15,774 nucleotides of DNA, taken from the NCBI GenBank assembly GCA_012516115.1, contig JAAYXC010000230.1:1-15774 (forward strand). The letters are read 5' to 3'. This document shows positions 8,446 through 14,303 of the stretch, one piece after another (position 1 is the stretch's first letter; every line of letters starts with the position of its first letter). The DNA comes from Bacillota bacterium (lineage in GTDB: Bacteria > Bacillota > UBA4882 > JAAYXC01). Below the pieces are notes generated by a model. The model did no database searches, had not been told where the DNA came from, and saw only the letters and a list, made by a program, of their open reading frames with translations. A program made the position numbers and the translations under genes.

Positions 8446-9644
8446 CAGAAACGGAGGGGAGTCCCACGGCCCGCTGGATCATCCATCTCGACATGGACGC
8501 CTTTTATGCTGCCGTAGAGCAACACGACCACCCGGAACTCGTGGGGCGGCCGGTTATCGTCGGCGGTCGGCCGGACGCCCGGGGGGTGGTCTCCACCTGT
8601 TCCTACGAAGCCCGTGCCTTCGGCGTGCGTTCGGCCATGCCCCTGCGGGAGGCGGCCCGACGCTGTCCGCACGGGGTTTTTTTACCCGTAAGGATGGAGC
8701 GTTATGCCGAGGTCTCGCGGCAGATCTTCGCCATCCTCGACCGTTTCAGTCCCCTGGTGGAACCCCTTTCGCTGGACGAAGCCTTTCTGGATGTCACCGG
8801 GTGCGAAGGGCTTTTTGGCCCGGCACCGTGCATCGCCCGGCGGATCGTGGCCACCATCCGGCAGGAGCTGGGACTCTCGGCCTCCGTGGGCGTGGCGCCC
8901 AACAAACTCGTGGCCAAGATCGCCTCCGATCTGCGTAAACCCGGCGGGTTCGTCGTGGTCCGGCCCGGGGAGGTCGATGATTTCCTGCGCGATCTCTCCG
9001 TCCGGTGCCTCTGGGGAGTGGGACCCAGGACCGAAGAGTACCTGGCGCGGCTCGGGGTGAAGACCATCGGCGGCCTGCGGGCCATTCCGCGCGAGATCCT
9101 CGTCGCCTCGTTGGGCGAGGCCGGGGCCGCGCTCTACGACCTCTGCCGGGGCCGCGCCGACCGGCCGGTGGCTGGCTCCGAGCCCGCCAAGAGCCTGGGT
9201 CAGGAGATGACCTTTCCCCAGGATGTGACCGATCCTTCTTATCTGGCCGCCATCCTGCTCCTCCTTGCCGACCGGGTGGCCCGCCGGGCCCGCGAGGCCG
9301 GCGTCTACGGGCGGACGGTGGTCCTCAAGGTACGGGATCTGGAGTTTTCCACCATCACCCGCCGGCGGACCCTCCCGCGGCCCACCGACGCGGAGGAGGA
9401 GATCTACGCCACCGCCCGGTCCCTGGCCGAGGCCATCCCCTGGTGGGGGACGAGGCCGGTGCGCCTGCTCGGTGTCTCCTTGGTCAACCTGGTCGATGCC
9501 TCCGTGGGCAAGCAGGGGACCCTCTTCGGCCCGGTAACCGGAGAACTCCGCCGTGACCGCCTCCACCGGGCCGTGGATCAGATCCGGCGAAAGTACGGGG
9601 AGGAGGCCATCGTACGGGCCAGGGTGATGAAGATGGAGGAGTAG
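8436..9644 (+). CDS. dinB: DNA polymerase IV (Y family)
   Basis: Error-prone translesion DNA polymerase of the DinB group. Numbered from the GTG at 8436 (402 residues): HLDMDAFYAAVEQ carries metal ligands D19 and D21 and steric-gate Y24; SLDEAFLDVTG carries D114 and E115; LGLSASVGVAPNKLVAKIAS is the palm signature. A helix-hairpin-helix-like thumb (LWGVGPRTEEYLARLGVKTI) and the little finger follow. QGTLF (360-364) matches the beta-clamp-binding consensus. All catalytic residues are intact. The start is uncertain: Y-family polymerases usually begin one to three residues before the RWIIH-type strand, but the GTG adds about a dozen. A strong GGAGG (8453-8457) sits 8 nt before an ACG codon at 8466 that would place Met directly before ARWIIHLDMDAF. 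It may be expressed with the DUF4342 gene or from its own promoter. No LexA box was recognised. Confidence 0.93.
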   Translation: MVDSETEGSPTARWIIHLDMDAFYAAVEQHDHPELVGRPVIVGGRPDARGVVSTCSYEARAFGVRSAMPLREAARRCPHGVFLPVRMERYAEVSRQIFAILDRFSPLVEPLSLDEAFLDVTGCEGLFGPAPCIARRIVATIRQELGLSASVGVAPNKLVAKIASDLRKPGGFVVVRPGEVDDFLRDLSVRCLWGVGPRTEEYLARLGVKTIGGLRAIPREILVASLGEAGAALYDLCRGRADRPVAGSEPAKSLGQEMTFPQDVTDPSYLAAILLLLADRVARRAREAGVYGRTVVLKVRDLEFSTITRRRTLPRPTDAEEEIYATARSLAEAIPWWGTRPVRLLGVSLVNLVDASVGKQGTLFGPVTGELRRDRLHRAVDQIRRKYGEEAIVRARVMKMEE

Positions 9645-9959
9645 ATACCTCGGATGGTAAAAGTAGCCGAGGACGGGCTAAGTTGAGGAAAGGCCATCCT
9701 GGATAAGGAAGGTAAATCGATGTTTTAGCGGTTTTGTTTAATGGGTTAAGCATAAAACCCGGCGAGGAACTTCGGATAAAGGGGGCTTCCCTGTTATGAA
9801 GAGCAGTAGATCGGGAAGAAAAAACTTAGACCGAAAGGATTGTTTGACGGTAAGCGGTAAGAAAAAGCCCCGAGCTTGCCTTTAAAGGATACGATTATAC
9901 CCGTCCGCGACATATTTTATCACGGGCTCCCCTACCCAAGGGAGGATCCCTCTAGCAGG

Positions 9960-10007
9960 GGGTGATATTTTCTCTGTCCTCTCTAAGGGTGACATTATCA
10001 CAGACGG
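9960..10007. repeat. Two divergent direct repeats resembling IS terminal repeats
   Basis: GGGTGATATTTTCTCTGTCC (9960-9979) and GGGTGACATTATCACAGACG (9987-10006) agree at 14 of 20 positions, in the same orientation, 27 bp apart. A third, poorer relative (GACATATTTTATCAC) lies at 9909-9923. From memory, multiple GGGTGACATTNTCAC repeats occur at the ends of some IS21/IS481-type elements in Clostridia, so this may be a solo IS end left after decay. No transposase coding sequence accompanies it. Confidence 0.4.
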
Positions 10008-10029
10008 ACGACATAACGAAGAAACACGG

Positions 10030-10058
10030 TTGCAAAATCCCCGGTCCCGTGCTATGCT
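10030..10058 (+). promoter_or_regulatory. Probable promoter of the NuoE/HATPase/NuoF operon
   Basis: TTGCAA (10030-10035), a 17-bp spacer and TATGCT (10053-10058), with a TGC extension directly before the -10. Predicted start about 10065 gives a leader of about 33 nt containing the AAGGAGG that precedes the ATG at 10098. Each hexamer matches four of six, helped by the extended -10. Confidence 0.55.
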
Positions 10059-10097
10059 AATTCCTGAATGCGTATAAAAAGGAGGCTACCGCGGATA

Positions 10098-10598
10098 ATG
10101 GGTTGCGCATGCGCTCGGGATCACGCCACCGATGAACGTTACGAACGGCTGGAAGCCGCGCTCAAAGAGTGGGCCGGGCGACCGGGGGCCCTCATCCCTG
10201 CCCTCCACCGGGCCCAGCAGATCTTCGGTTATTTGCCGGAAGACGTGATGATCCGGATCGCCGAGGCGCTGGATGTCAGGCTGGCCGAGGTCTACGGCGT
10301 GGCCACTTTTTACTCTTTCTTCTCGCTTAAACCGCGCGGGAAGTATACCATCGGTCTCTGTCTGGGGACGGCCTGCTATGTCAACGGCGCGGCCGAGGTC
10401 CTGGCCGCATTGGAAGAAGCCCTGGCCATCCGGCCGGGAGAGACGACCAAAGACGGACTCTTTTCCCTTTCGGTCACCCGGTGCCTCGGGGCCTGTGGTC
10501 TGGCGCCGGTGATGACCGTGGGCGAGGAGGTCTACGGCCGGTTAACGCCGGCGAAGATCCCGGGCATCCTGGCCCGTTACCGGGAAAAAGAGGCCTAA
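10098..10598 (+). CDS. NuoE-like [2Fe-2S] subunit (HydC / HndA type)
   Basis: A 166-residue thioredoxin-like [2Fe-2S] protein of the NuoE/HydC family, which passes electrons between an NADH-oxidising flavin subunit and other Fe-S carriers. An N-terminal three-helix region (ALIPALHRAQQIFGYLPEDV) and VYGVATFYSFFSLKPRGKYT precede the four cluster cysteines: CLGTAC (C88, C93) and RCLGACG (C129, C133). The ATG at 10098 is preferred because AAGGAGG (10079-10085) lies upstream, though the 12-nt gap is long; the ATG at 10068 lies before that site and almost at the predicted transcription start. An extra CxC (C3, C5) at the N-terminus is unusual. First gene of a three-gene operon; the match to HydC or HndA rather than complex I NuoE is inferred from the HATPase and ferredoxin-tailed NuoF that follow. 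Confidence 0.92.
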   Translation: MGCACARDHATDERYERLEAALKEWAGRPGALIPALHRAQQIFGYLPEDVMIRIAEALDVRLAEVYGVATFYSFFSLKPRGKYTIGLCLGTACYVNGAAEVLAALEEALAIRPGETTKDGLFSLSVTRCLGACGLAPVMTVGEEVYGRLTPAKIPGILARYREKEA

Positions 10599-10636
10599 TT
10601 TTTATCGCCAACTTTGTTCCAAAAAGGACAAATTCC

Positions 10637-11227
10637 ATGCGGGAACTATCGCTACATCTTTTAGATCTGGCGCAGAACTCCCTGGCCGCCGGGGCCACCC
10701 GTCTCCGCATCGAGGTTCGGCTTGATACGGCGACGGATCGGCTCTCTTTAACCCTGGAAGACGACGGCCGGGGGATCCCGGCCCGGATGCTGGAGAAGGT
10801 GACCGATCCCTTTGTGACCAGCCGCAAGACACGGCGGGTGGGTCTGGGGCTGGCCCTGCTCAAGGCCGCGGCCCAACGGGCGGAAGGGGATCTGACCATC
10901 GTTTCCCACGAAGGCCAGGGGACCAGAGTCACCGCCACCTTTCGGGCCGGCCACCTCGACCGTGCTCCTTTGGGCGACCTGGCCGGGACCATCGTGAGCC
11001 TTTTGGCCTGCAACCCCCACCTGGAGCTGGAACTCGTCGCCACCTGGGACGGTGGCACCTTTAACTTTTCCACCGCCGCCTGGCGGGAAACGCAAGGTGG
11101 TGGGTCAGGCCTCGATACCGCGGTTTTTGCCGTTTTACATCGTCATCTTGCGACCGGGCTCGCCCCGCTCCGCGCCGCGGAGGAGGCGGCCATGGGTCCG
11201 TCACGGAGGGATGGTGCTCATGCCTAG
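10637..11227 (+). CDS. Stand-alone HATPase_c (histidine-kinase-like ATPase) protein
   Basis: A 196-residue protein with a GHKL ATP-binding fold and no histidine-kinase dimerisation domain, sensor or membrane segment. N box LLDLAQNSLAAGA (N14); G1 box LEDDGRGIP (D42, D43, G44, G46); F-box-like DPFVTSRKTRRVGLGLALLK (58-76) with a GLGL G2 loop; and GQGTRVTATF (94-103). The final ~90 residues have no motif I can name. Known context: small HATPase genes of this sort recur between the NuoE-like and NuoF-like genes of clostridial hydrogenase and formate dehydrogenase operons, where their role is unsettled (regulatory or assembly). The ATG at 10637 has AAAAAGGA 8 nt upstream, 38 nt after the preceding stop. 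Its stop overlaps the next start by 8 nt, implying coupled translation. Confidence 0.85.
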   Translation: MRELSLHLLDLAQNSLAAGATRLRIEVRLDTATDRLSLTLEDDGRGIPARMLEKVTDPFVTSRKTRRVGLGLALLKAAAQRAEGDLTIVSHEGQGTRVTATFRAGHLDRAPLGDLAGTIVSLLACNPHLELELVATWDGGTFNFSTAAWRETQGGGSGLDTAVFAVLHRHLATGLAPLRAAEEAAMGPSRRDGAHA

Positions 11228-13010
11228 ATATCGAGCCAATGTTCTCGTCTGCGCCGGAGCGGGTTGCCTTTCGTGTGGGTGCCGTCCGGTAAAGGAAGCT
11301 TTACTCGCAGAGATCGACCGCCAGGGGCTGGCGGGGGAGATCAGGGTTATCGAGACGGGTTGCGTCGGCCGCTGCGACCTGGGGCCGGTGGTCCTGGTCT
11401 ACCCGGAAGGCGTCTTCTACGGCCGCGTCCGGCCGGAGGACGCGGTGGAGATCGTGCGGGAACATCTCCTCAAGGGCCGGCCGGTGGAGCGGCTCCTTCC
11501 GGAGAAGGAGACCGGCCGTATCCGAGAGCTCTCCGAACTGGATTTCTTCCGCGGCCAGGTCAGGATCGCCCTGCGGAACGTGGGACTCATCGACCCCACC
11601 TCTATTGAGGAATACATCGGCCGCGATGGTTACGCCGCCCTGGCCAAGGTCGTAACGGAGATGACGCCGGAAAGGGTCATCGAGGAAGTCAAACGTTCTG
11701 GCCTGCGCGGCCGCGGCGGCGCGGGATTTCCCACCGGACTCAAATGGGAACTCACGGCCAAGGCCAAGGGTGAACCGAAGTACGTGATCTGCAACGCCGA
11801 CGAGGGTGACCCCGGCGCCTTCATGGACCGGAGCATTCTGGAGGGCGATCCCCATTCGGTCTTGGAGGCCATGGCCATCGCCGGCTATGCCATCGGCGCC
11901 CACCAGGGTTACGTTTACGTCCGCGCCGAATACCCCCTGGCGGTGGAAAGGCTCGATCACGCCATCGACCAGGCCCGGGCCTACGGGCTTTTAGGACGCG
12001 AGGGCCTCTTCGGCACGGACTTCTTTTTCGACGTAGAGATACGGGTGGGGGCCGGGGCTTTCGTCTGCGGCGAGGAGACGGCCTTGATCGCCTCCATCGA
12101 GGGTCACCGCGGCGAACCGCGCCCCAAGCCGCCCTTCCCGGCGGCGGCCGGTCTCTGGGGAAAGCCGACGGTGATCAACAACGTGGAGACCTATGCCAAC
12201 ATCCCTCCCATTATCCTGCGGGGCGCGGATTGGTTCGCCGGGATCGGAACGGAGAAGAGCAAGGGGACCAAGGTCTTCGCCATGGCGGGAAAGGTCAAGA
12301 ATACGGGGCTCATCGAGGTCCCCATGGGTACCACCTTGCGGACCATCGTCTTTAAGCTGGGCGGGGGAGTACCGGAGGGGAAAGAGTTCAAGGCGGCCCA
12401 GGTGGGTGGCCCGTCCGGCGGGTGTCTGACCGCCGCCCACCTGGATCTCCCCATGGACTACGAGTCCCTGCGCGATGCGGGCGCCATGATGGGTTCCGGC
12501 GGGCTTATCATCATGGACACGAGCACCTGTATGGTGGACGTGGCCCGTTTCTTCCTGGAGTTTACCCAGGACGAGTCCTGCGGCCGTTGCACGCCCTGCC
12601 GGATCGGGACCAAAAAGATGCTCGAGATCCTGGACAAGATCGTGGCCGGGGAGGGGACGATGGAAGATCTGGCGGTCCTCGAGAAGCTGGCCGGAATGGT
12701 CAAGTCGGCCTCCCTCTGCGGGCTTGGCCAGTCGGCGCCCAACCCGGTCCTTTCGACCCTGCGCTACTTCCGCGACGAGTACGAGGCGCACATCAAGGAG
12801 AAACGTTGTCCGGCCGGCGTTTGCCGGGCTTTACTCCGTTACGAGATCGACCCGGAAAAATGTACGGGCTGCGGCCTCTGTCGCCGGGTCTGCCCGACCG
12901 GGGCCATTACCGGACGGCCCAAGGAAGCGCATGCCATCGACCCGGCCCTCTGCGCCAAATGTGGGGTTTGCTACGCCAAGTGCAAGTTCGGCGCCATCCG
13001 AAAACAATAG
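11220..13010 (+). CDS. NuoF-like NADH-binding flavin/Fe-S subunit (HydB / HndC type)
   Basis: A 596-residue multi-cofactor electron-transfer subunit. Domains: an N-terminal thioredoxin-like [2Fe-2S] domain (C11, C16; C48, C52); a NuoF core with the NADH/FMN motif GLRGRGGAGFPTGLKWE (161-177), ADEGDPGAF, and GAGAFVCGEETALIASIEG (277-295); an SLBB region; a [4Fe-4S] site ESCGRCTPCRIG (C454, C457, C460) plus C500; a CPAGVC linker (C530, C535); and a C-terminal two-cluster ferredoxin (C548/551/554/558 and C578/581/584/588). This is the layout of HydB of bifurcating hydrogenases and HndC of NADP-reducing hydrogenases, rather than complex I NuoF, which lacks both ends. The ATG at 11220 has GGAGG 10 nt upstream; the ATG at 11211 is too close to that site. 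No HydA-type catalytic subunit follows; a hairpin ends the operon. Confidence 0.94.
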   Translation: MPRYRANVLVCAGAGCLSCGCRPVKEALLAEIDRQGLAGEIRVIETGCVGRCDLGPVVLVYPEGVFYGRVRPEDAVEIVREHLLKGRPVERLLPEKETGRIRELSELDFFRGQVRIALRNVGLIDPTSIEEYIGRDGYAALAKVVTEMTPERVIEEVKRSGLRGRGGAGFPTGLKWELTAKAKGEPKYVICNADEGDPGAFMDRSILEGDPHSVLEAMAIAGYAIGAHQGYVYVRAEYPLAVERLDHAIDQARAYGLLGREGLFGTDFFFDVEIRVGAGAFVCGEETALIASIEGHRGEPRPKPPFPAAAGLWGKPTVINNVETYANIPPIILRGADWFAGIGTEKSKGTKVFAMAGKVKNTGLIEVPMGTTLRTIVFKLGGGVPEGKEFKAAQVGGPSGGCLTAAHLDLPMDYESLRDAGAMMGSGGLIIMDTSTCMVDVARFFLEFTQDESCGRCTPCRIGTKKMLEILDKIVAGEGTMEDLAVLEKLAGMVKSASLCGLGQSAPNPVLSTLRYFRDEYEAHIKEKRCPAGVCRALLRYEIDPEKCTGCGLCRRVCPTGAITGRPKEAHAIDPALCAKCGVCYAKCKFGAIRKQ

Positions 13011-13039
13011 GATCAGGCGGCGAGCGGCCGGGAAAGACA

Positions 13040-13071
13040 AACGGCCGGAGGGGGGCCACCCTCCGGCCGTT
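13040..13071. terminator. Strong hairpin terminator after the redox operon
   Basis: A perfect 13-bp GC-rich stem (13040-13052 with 13059-13071, loop GGGCCA) begins 30 nt after the NuoF-like stop. The plus-strand tail (TAGGTTAAAA) is a poor T-tract, while the minus-strand tail (TTTGTCTTT) is better, so it may also serve the minus-strand SDR remnant, whose stop codon overlaps the stem. Confidence 0.7.
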
Positions 13072-13560
13072 AGGTTAAAAGAAGCAATCCTCCATCGACC
13101 AGATCGTCTCCCCGGTGATGTAGTCGGCGTCCGAAGAGGCCGGAAGACCGCGACGTTGGCGGCCCATTGCGTCCAAGGGGGATCCTGGCCGTGAAGGAGG
13201 CCAGCATCCGTTCCATCTCCTCCGCGGTCATCCCCGCAAGCGGCCGGGAGGTACCCTCGGTCTCGACGCCTCCCGGGGCGATGGCATTAACCGTAATTCC
13301 ATAACGCGCCAGTTCTAGGGCCAGACTCTTGGTGAACATCACCACGCCACCCTTGGAGGCGTCGTAGGCCGCCAGACCCACCATGGACGGACGGAAAGCA
13401 TCCACCGAGGCGATGATGATCCGGCCGCCGCGGCTTTGGCGATGAAGACGAGTCCCCGCAGGTTCACCCGGATAACGGGGTCGAAGAGTTCGGGCGACAT
13501 CGTCAACACCGGCGCCGAGGGGAAAATCCCGGCGAGGATGTCGAGGCGAAGCGCGGAAAA
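13070..13560 (-). pseudogene. Degraded short-chain dehydrogenase/reductase (SDR) gene
   Basis: Recognisable SDR pieces are scattered over all three minus-strand frames. LDILAGIFPSAPVLTMSPEL and VNLRGLVFIAKAAA (13432-13560) are in one frame. After a deletion and frameshift near 13421-13432 come GRIIIASVDAF, the catalytic YDASKGG, SLALELARYGITVNAIAPGG and RIPLGRNG. A further deletion and shift near 13160-13172 gives ANVAVF, another near 13142 gives ASSDADYITGETIW, and a last one near 13098 gives VDGGLLLLT and a stop. The N-terminal Rossmann GxxxGxG segment is missing, and the AGIF strand lacks the usual VNN before it. At least four lesions make a functional product implausible. When intact it was probably a 3-oxoacyl-reductase-like NAD(P)H oxidoreductase. 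Confidence 0.85.
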
Positions 13561-13606
13561 TCTCCGCGGACAGATTATCCGGGGGTCTTTTTCCTTAATT
13601 TAACCG

Positions 13607-13647
13607 GTGCACGTTTTTAATTGCCCGTGGAAAAGGGCGGTATGCAC
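13607..13647 (-). terminator. Possible terminator of the HD-domain gene
   Basis: A nested stem lies 14 nt beyond the minus-strand HD-gene stop: outer GTGCA (13607-13611) / TGCAC (13643-13647) and inner GCCC (13623-13626) / GGGC (13635-13638). There is no clean T-tract on the minus strand after it, so this is a weak call. Confidence 0.3.
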
Positions 13648-13660
13648 AGAAAAAATGTCT

Positions 13661-14209
13661 TTAAAGTCCCAGCTCGTCGGCGATGGCCTGCATGGCACGA
13701 AGACCGAGGTCTAAAAATTCCATCAAGGGCAGGCCGAACTCCTCGCAACTTTTGATCTGCTCGCGGTTGGCGCCGCGGGCGAAACCCTTTTCGTTCATCC
13801 GATTCCGGACGAACTGTGCGTCGATGGCGGCGAGCTTCTTTTCGGGCGTGATAAGAGCGGCGGCCACGATAAGCCCCGTCAAGGGGTCCACGGCGTGAAG
13901 GGCCCGGTCGAGCAGGGAGGTGCGGGTGGTATTGGCCGGGCAATGGGCCCGGACCGCGTCCACCACCTGGGTCGGATAGCCGCGTCGCGCCAGCTCCTCC
14001 GCCGCGCGGATCCCGTGCTCGGCTGGGTTGTTGATGGTCTCCTCGTAATCCAGATCGTGAAGCAGCCCGACCAGCCCGAAGAGCTCTTCGTCCTCGCCGA
14101 AACGGCGGGCCACGGCGCGCATGACCGCTTCCACGGCCAGCATATGTTTCTGGAGATTGATCCGGGGGGTTTTACTCTGCATTAAAGCAAGGGCTTCTGC
14201 GCGTTCCAA
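13661..14209 (-). CDS. HD-domain protein (putative phosphohydrolase)
   Basis: A 182-residue cytoplasmic protein of the HD superfamily of metal-dependent phosphohydrolases (nucleotide or cyclic-nucleotide substrates are typical; this one's is unknown). Numbered from the TTG: H22 in LQKHMLAVEAV, the H51-D52 doublet in GLLHDLDYEE, H65 in PAEHGIRAAEELARRGYP, H89 in AVRAHC, and D108 in HAVDPLTGLI, which together give the expected H...HD...D set. The TTG at 14209 is chosen because GGAGG lies exactly 8 nt upstream; the ATG at 14224 is actually part of that Shine-Dalgarno sequence and has none of its own. It lies 95 nt downstream of the chemoreceptor gene on the same strand, behind a terminator with a competing hairpin, so it may be expressed by regulated read-through. 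Confidence 0.85.
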   Translation of the reverse strand: MERAEALALMQSKTPRINLQKHMLAVEAVMRAVARRFGEDEELFGLVGLLHDLDYEETINNPAEHGIRAAEELARRGYPTQVVDAVRAHCPANTTRTSLLDRALHAVDPLTGLIVAAALITPEKKLAAIDAQFVRNRMNEKGFARGANREQIKSCEEFGLPLMEFLDLGLRAMQAIADELGL

Positions 14210-14243
14210 CGACGAGACCTCCATTTCGCGTAATAGATGGCTC

Positions 14244-14276
14244 AAAGAAACGGGCCGATGCAGAAGCACCGGCCCG
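14244..14276 (-). terminator. Intrinsic terminator after the chemoreceptor gene
   Basis: On the minus strand CGGGCCG (14276-14270) pairs with CGGCCCG (14257-14251) across a 12-nt loop and is followed by TTTCTTT (14250-14244). It begins about 28 nt after the chemoreceptor stop codon. The upstream arm can instead pair with TTCGGGCC at 14289-14296 (plus-strand sequence), forming an alternative 8-bp hairpin that excludes the terminator. Confidence 0.7.
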
Positions 14277-14303
14277 AAGGAAACGGTTTTCGGGCCCTGA
14301 GAC

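Larger units (their letters stand above)
9645..10097. other. Gene-free, AT-richer intergenic region
   Basis: No convincing coding sequence on either strand, and base composition is visibly richer in A and T than the neighbouring genes. Contents in order: overlapping hairpins just after dinB (CCTCGG 9648-9653 / CCGAGG 9667-9672, and TAGCC 9665-9669 / GGCTA 9676-9680, mutually exclusive); a tandem 7-mer CGGTAAG twice (9848-9861); short CTCCC/GGGAG and CCCTC/GGGGG inverted repeats (about 9928-9961); two related copies of a GGGTGAYATT motif (9960-10004); and the promoter of the redox operon (10030-10058). It looks like decayed mobile DNA between two gene blocks. Confidence 0.6.

Noticed and set aside
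8682..9566. 294-codon minus-strand open frame opposite dinB
   Set aside because: Low-complexity shadow of dinB without any recognisable domain.
9848..9861. Tandem CGGTAAG repeats as a possible CRISPR or iteron array
   Set aside because: Only two 7-bp units with no spacers or further copies; no array or origin structure.
9924..9962. Inverted repeats before 9962 considered as a riboswitch or T-box leader
   Set aside because: No recognisable riboswitch core or T-box sequence, and the mapped promoter lies downstream, so these bases would not be in the operon leader.
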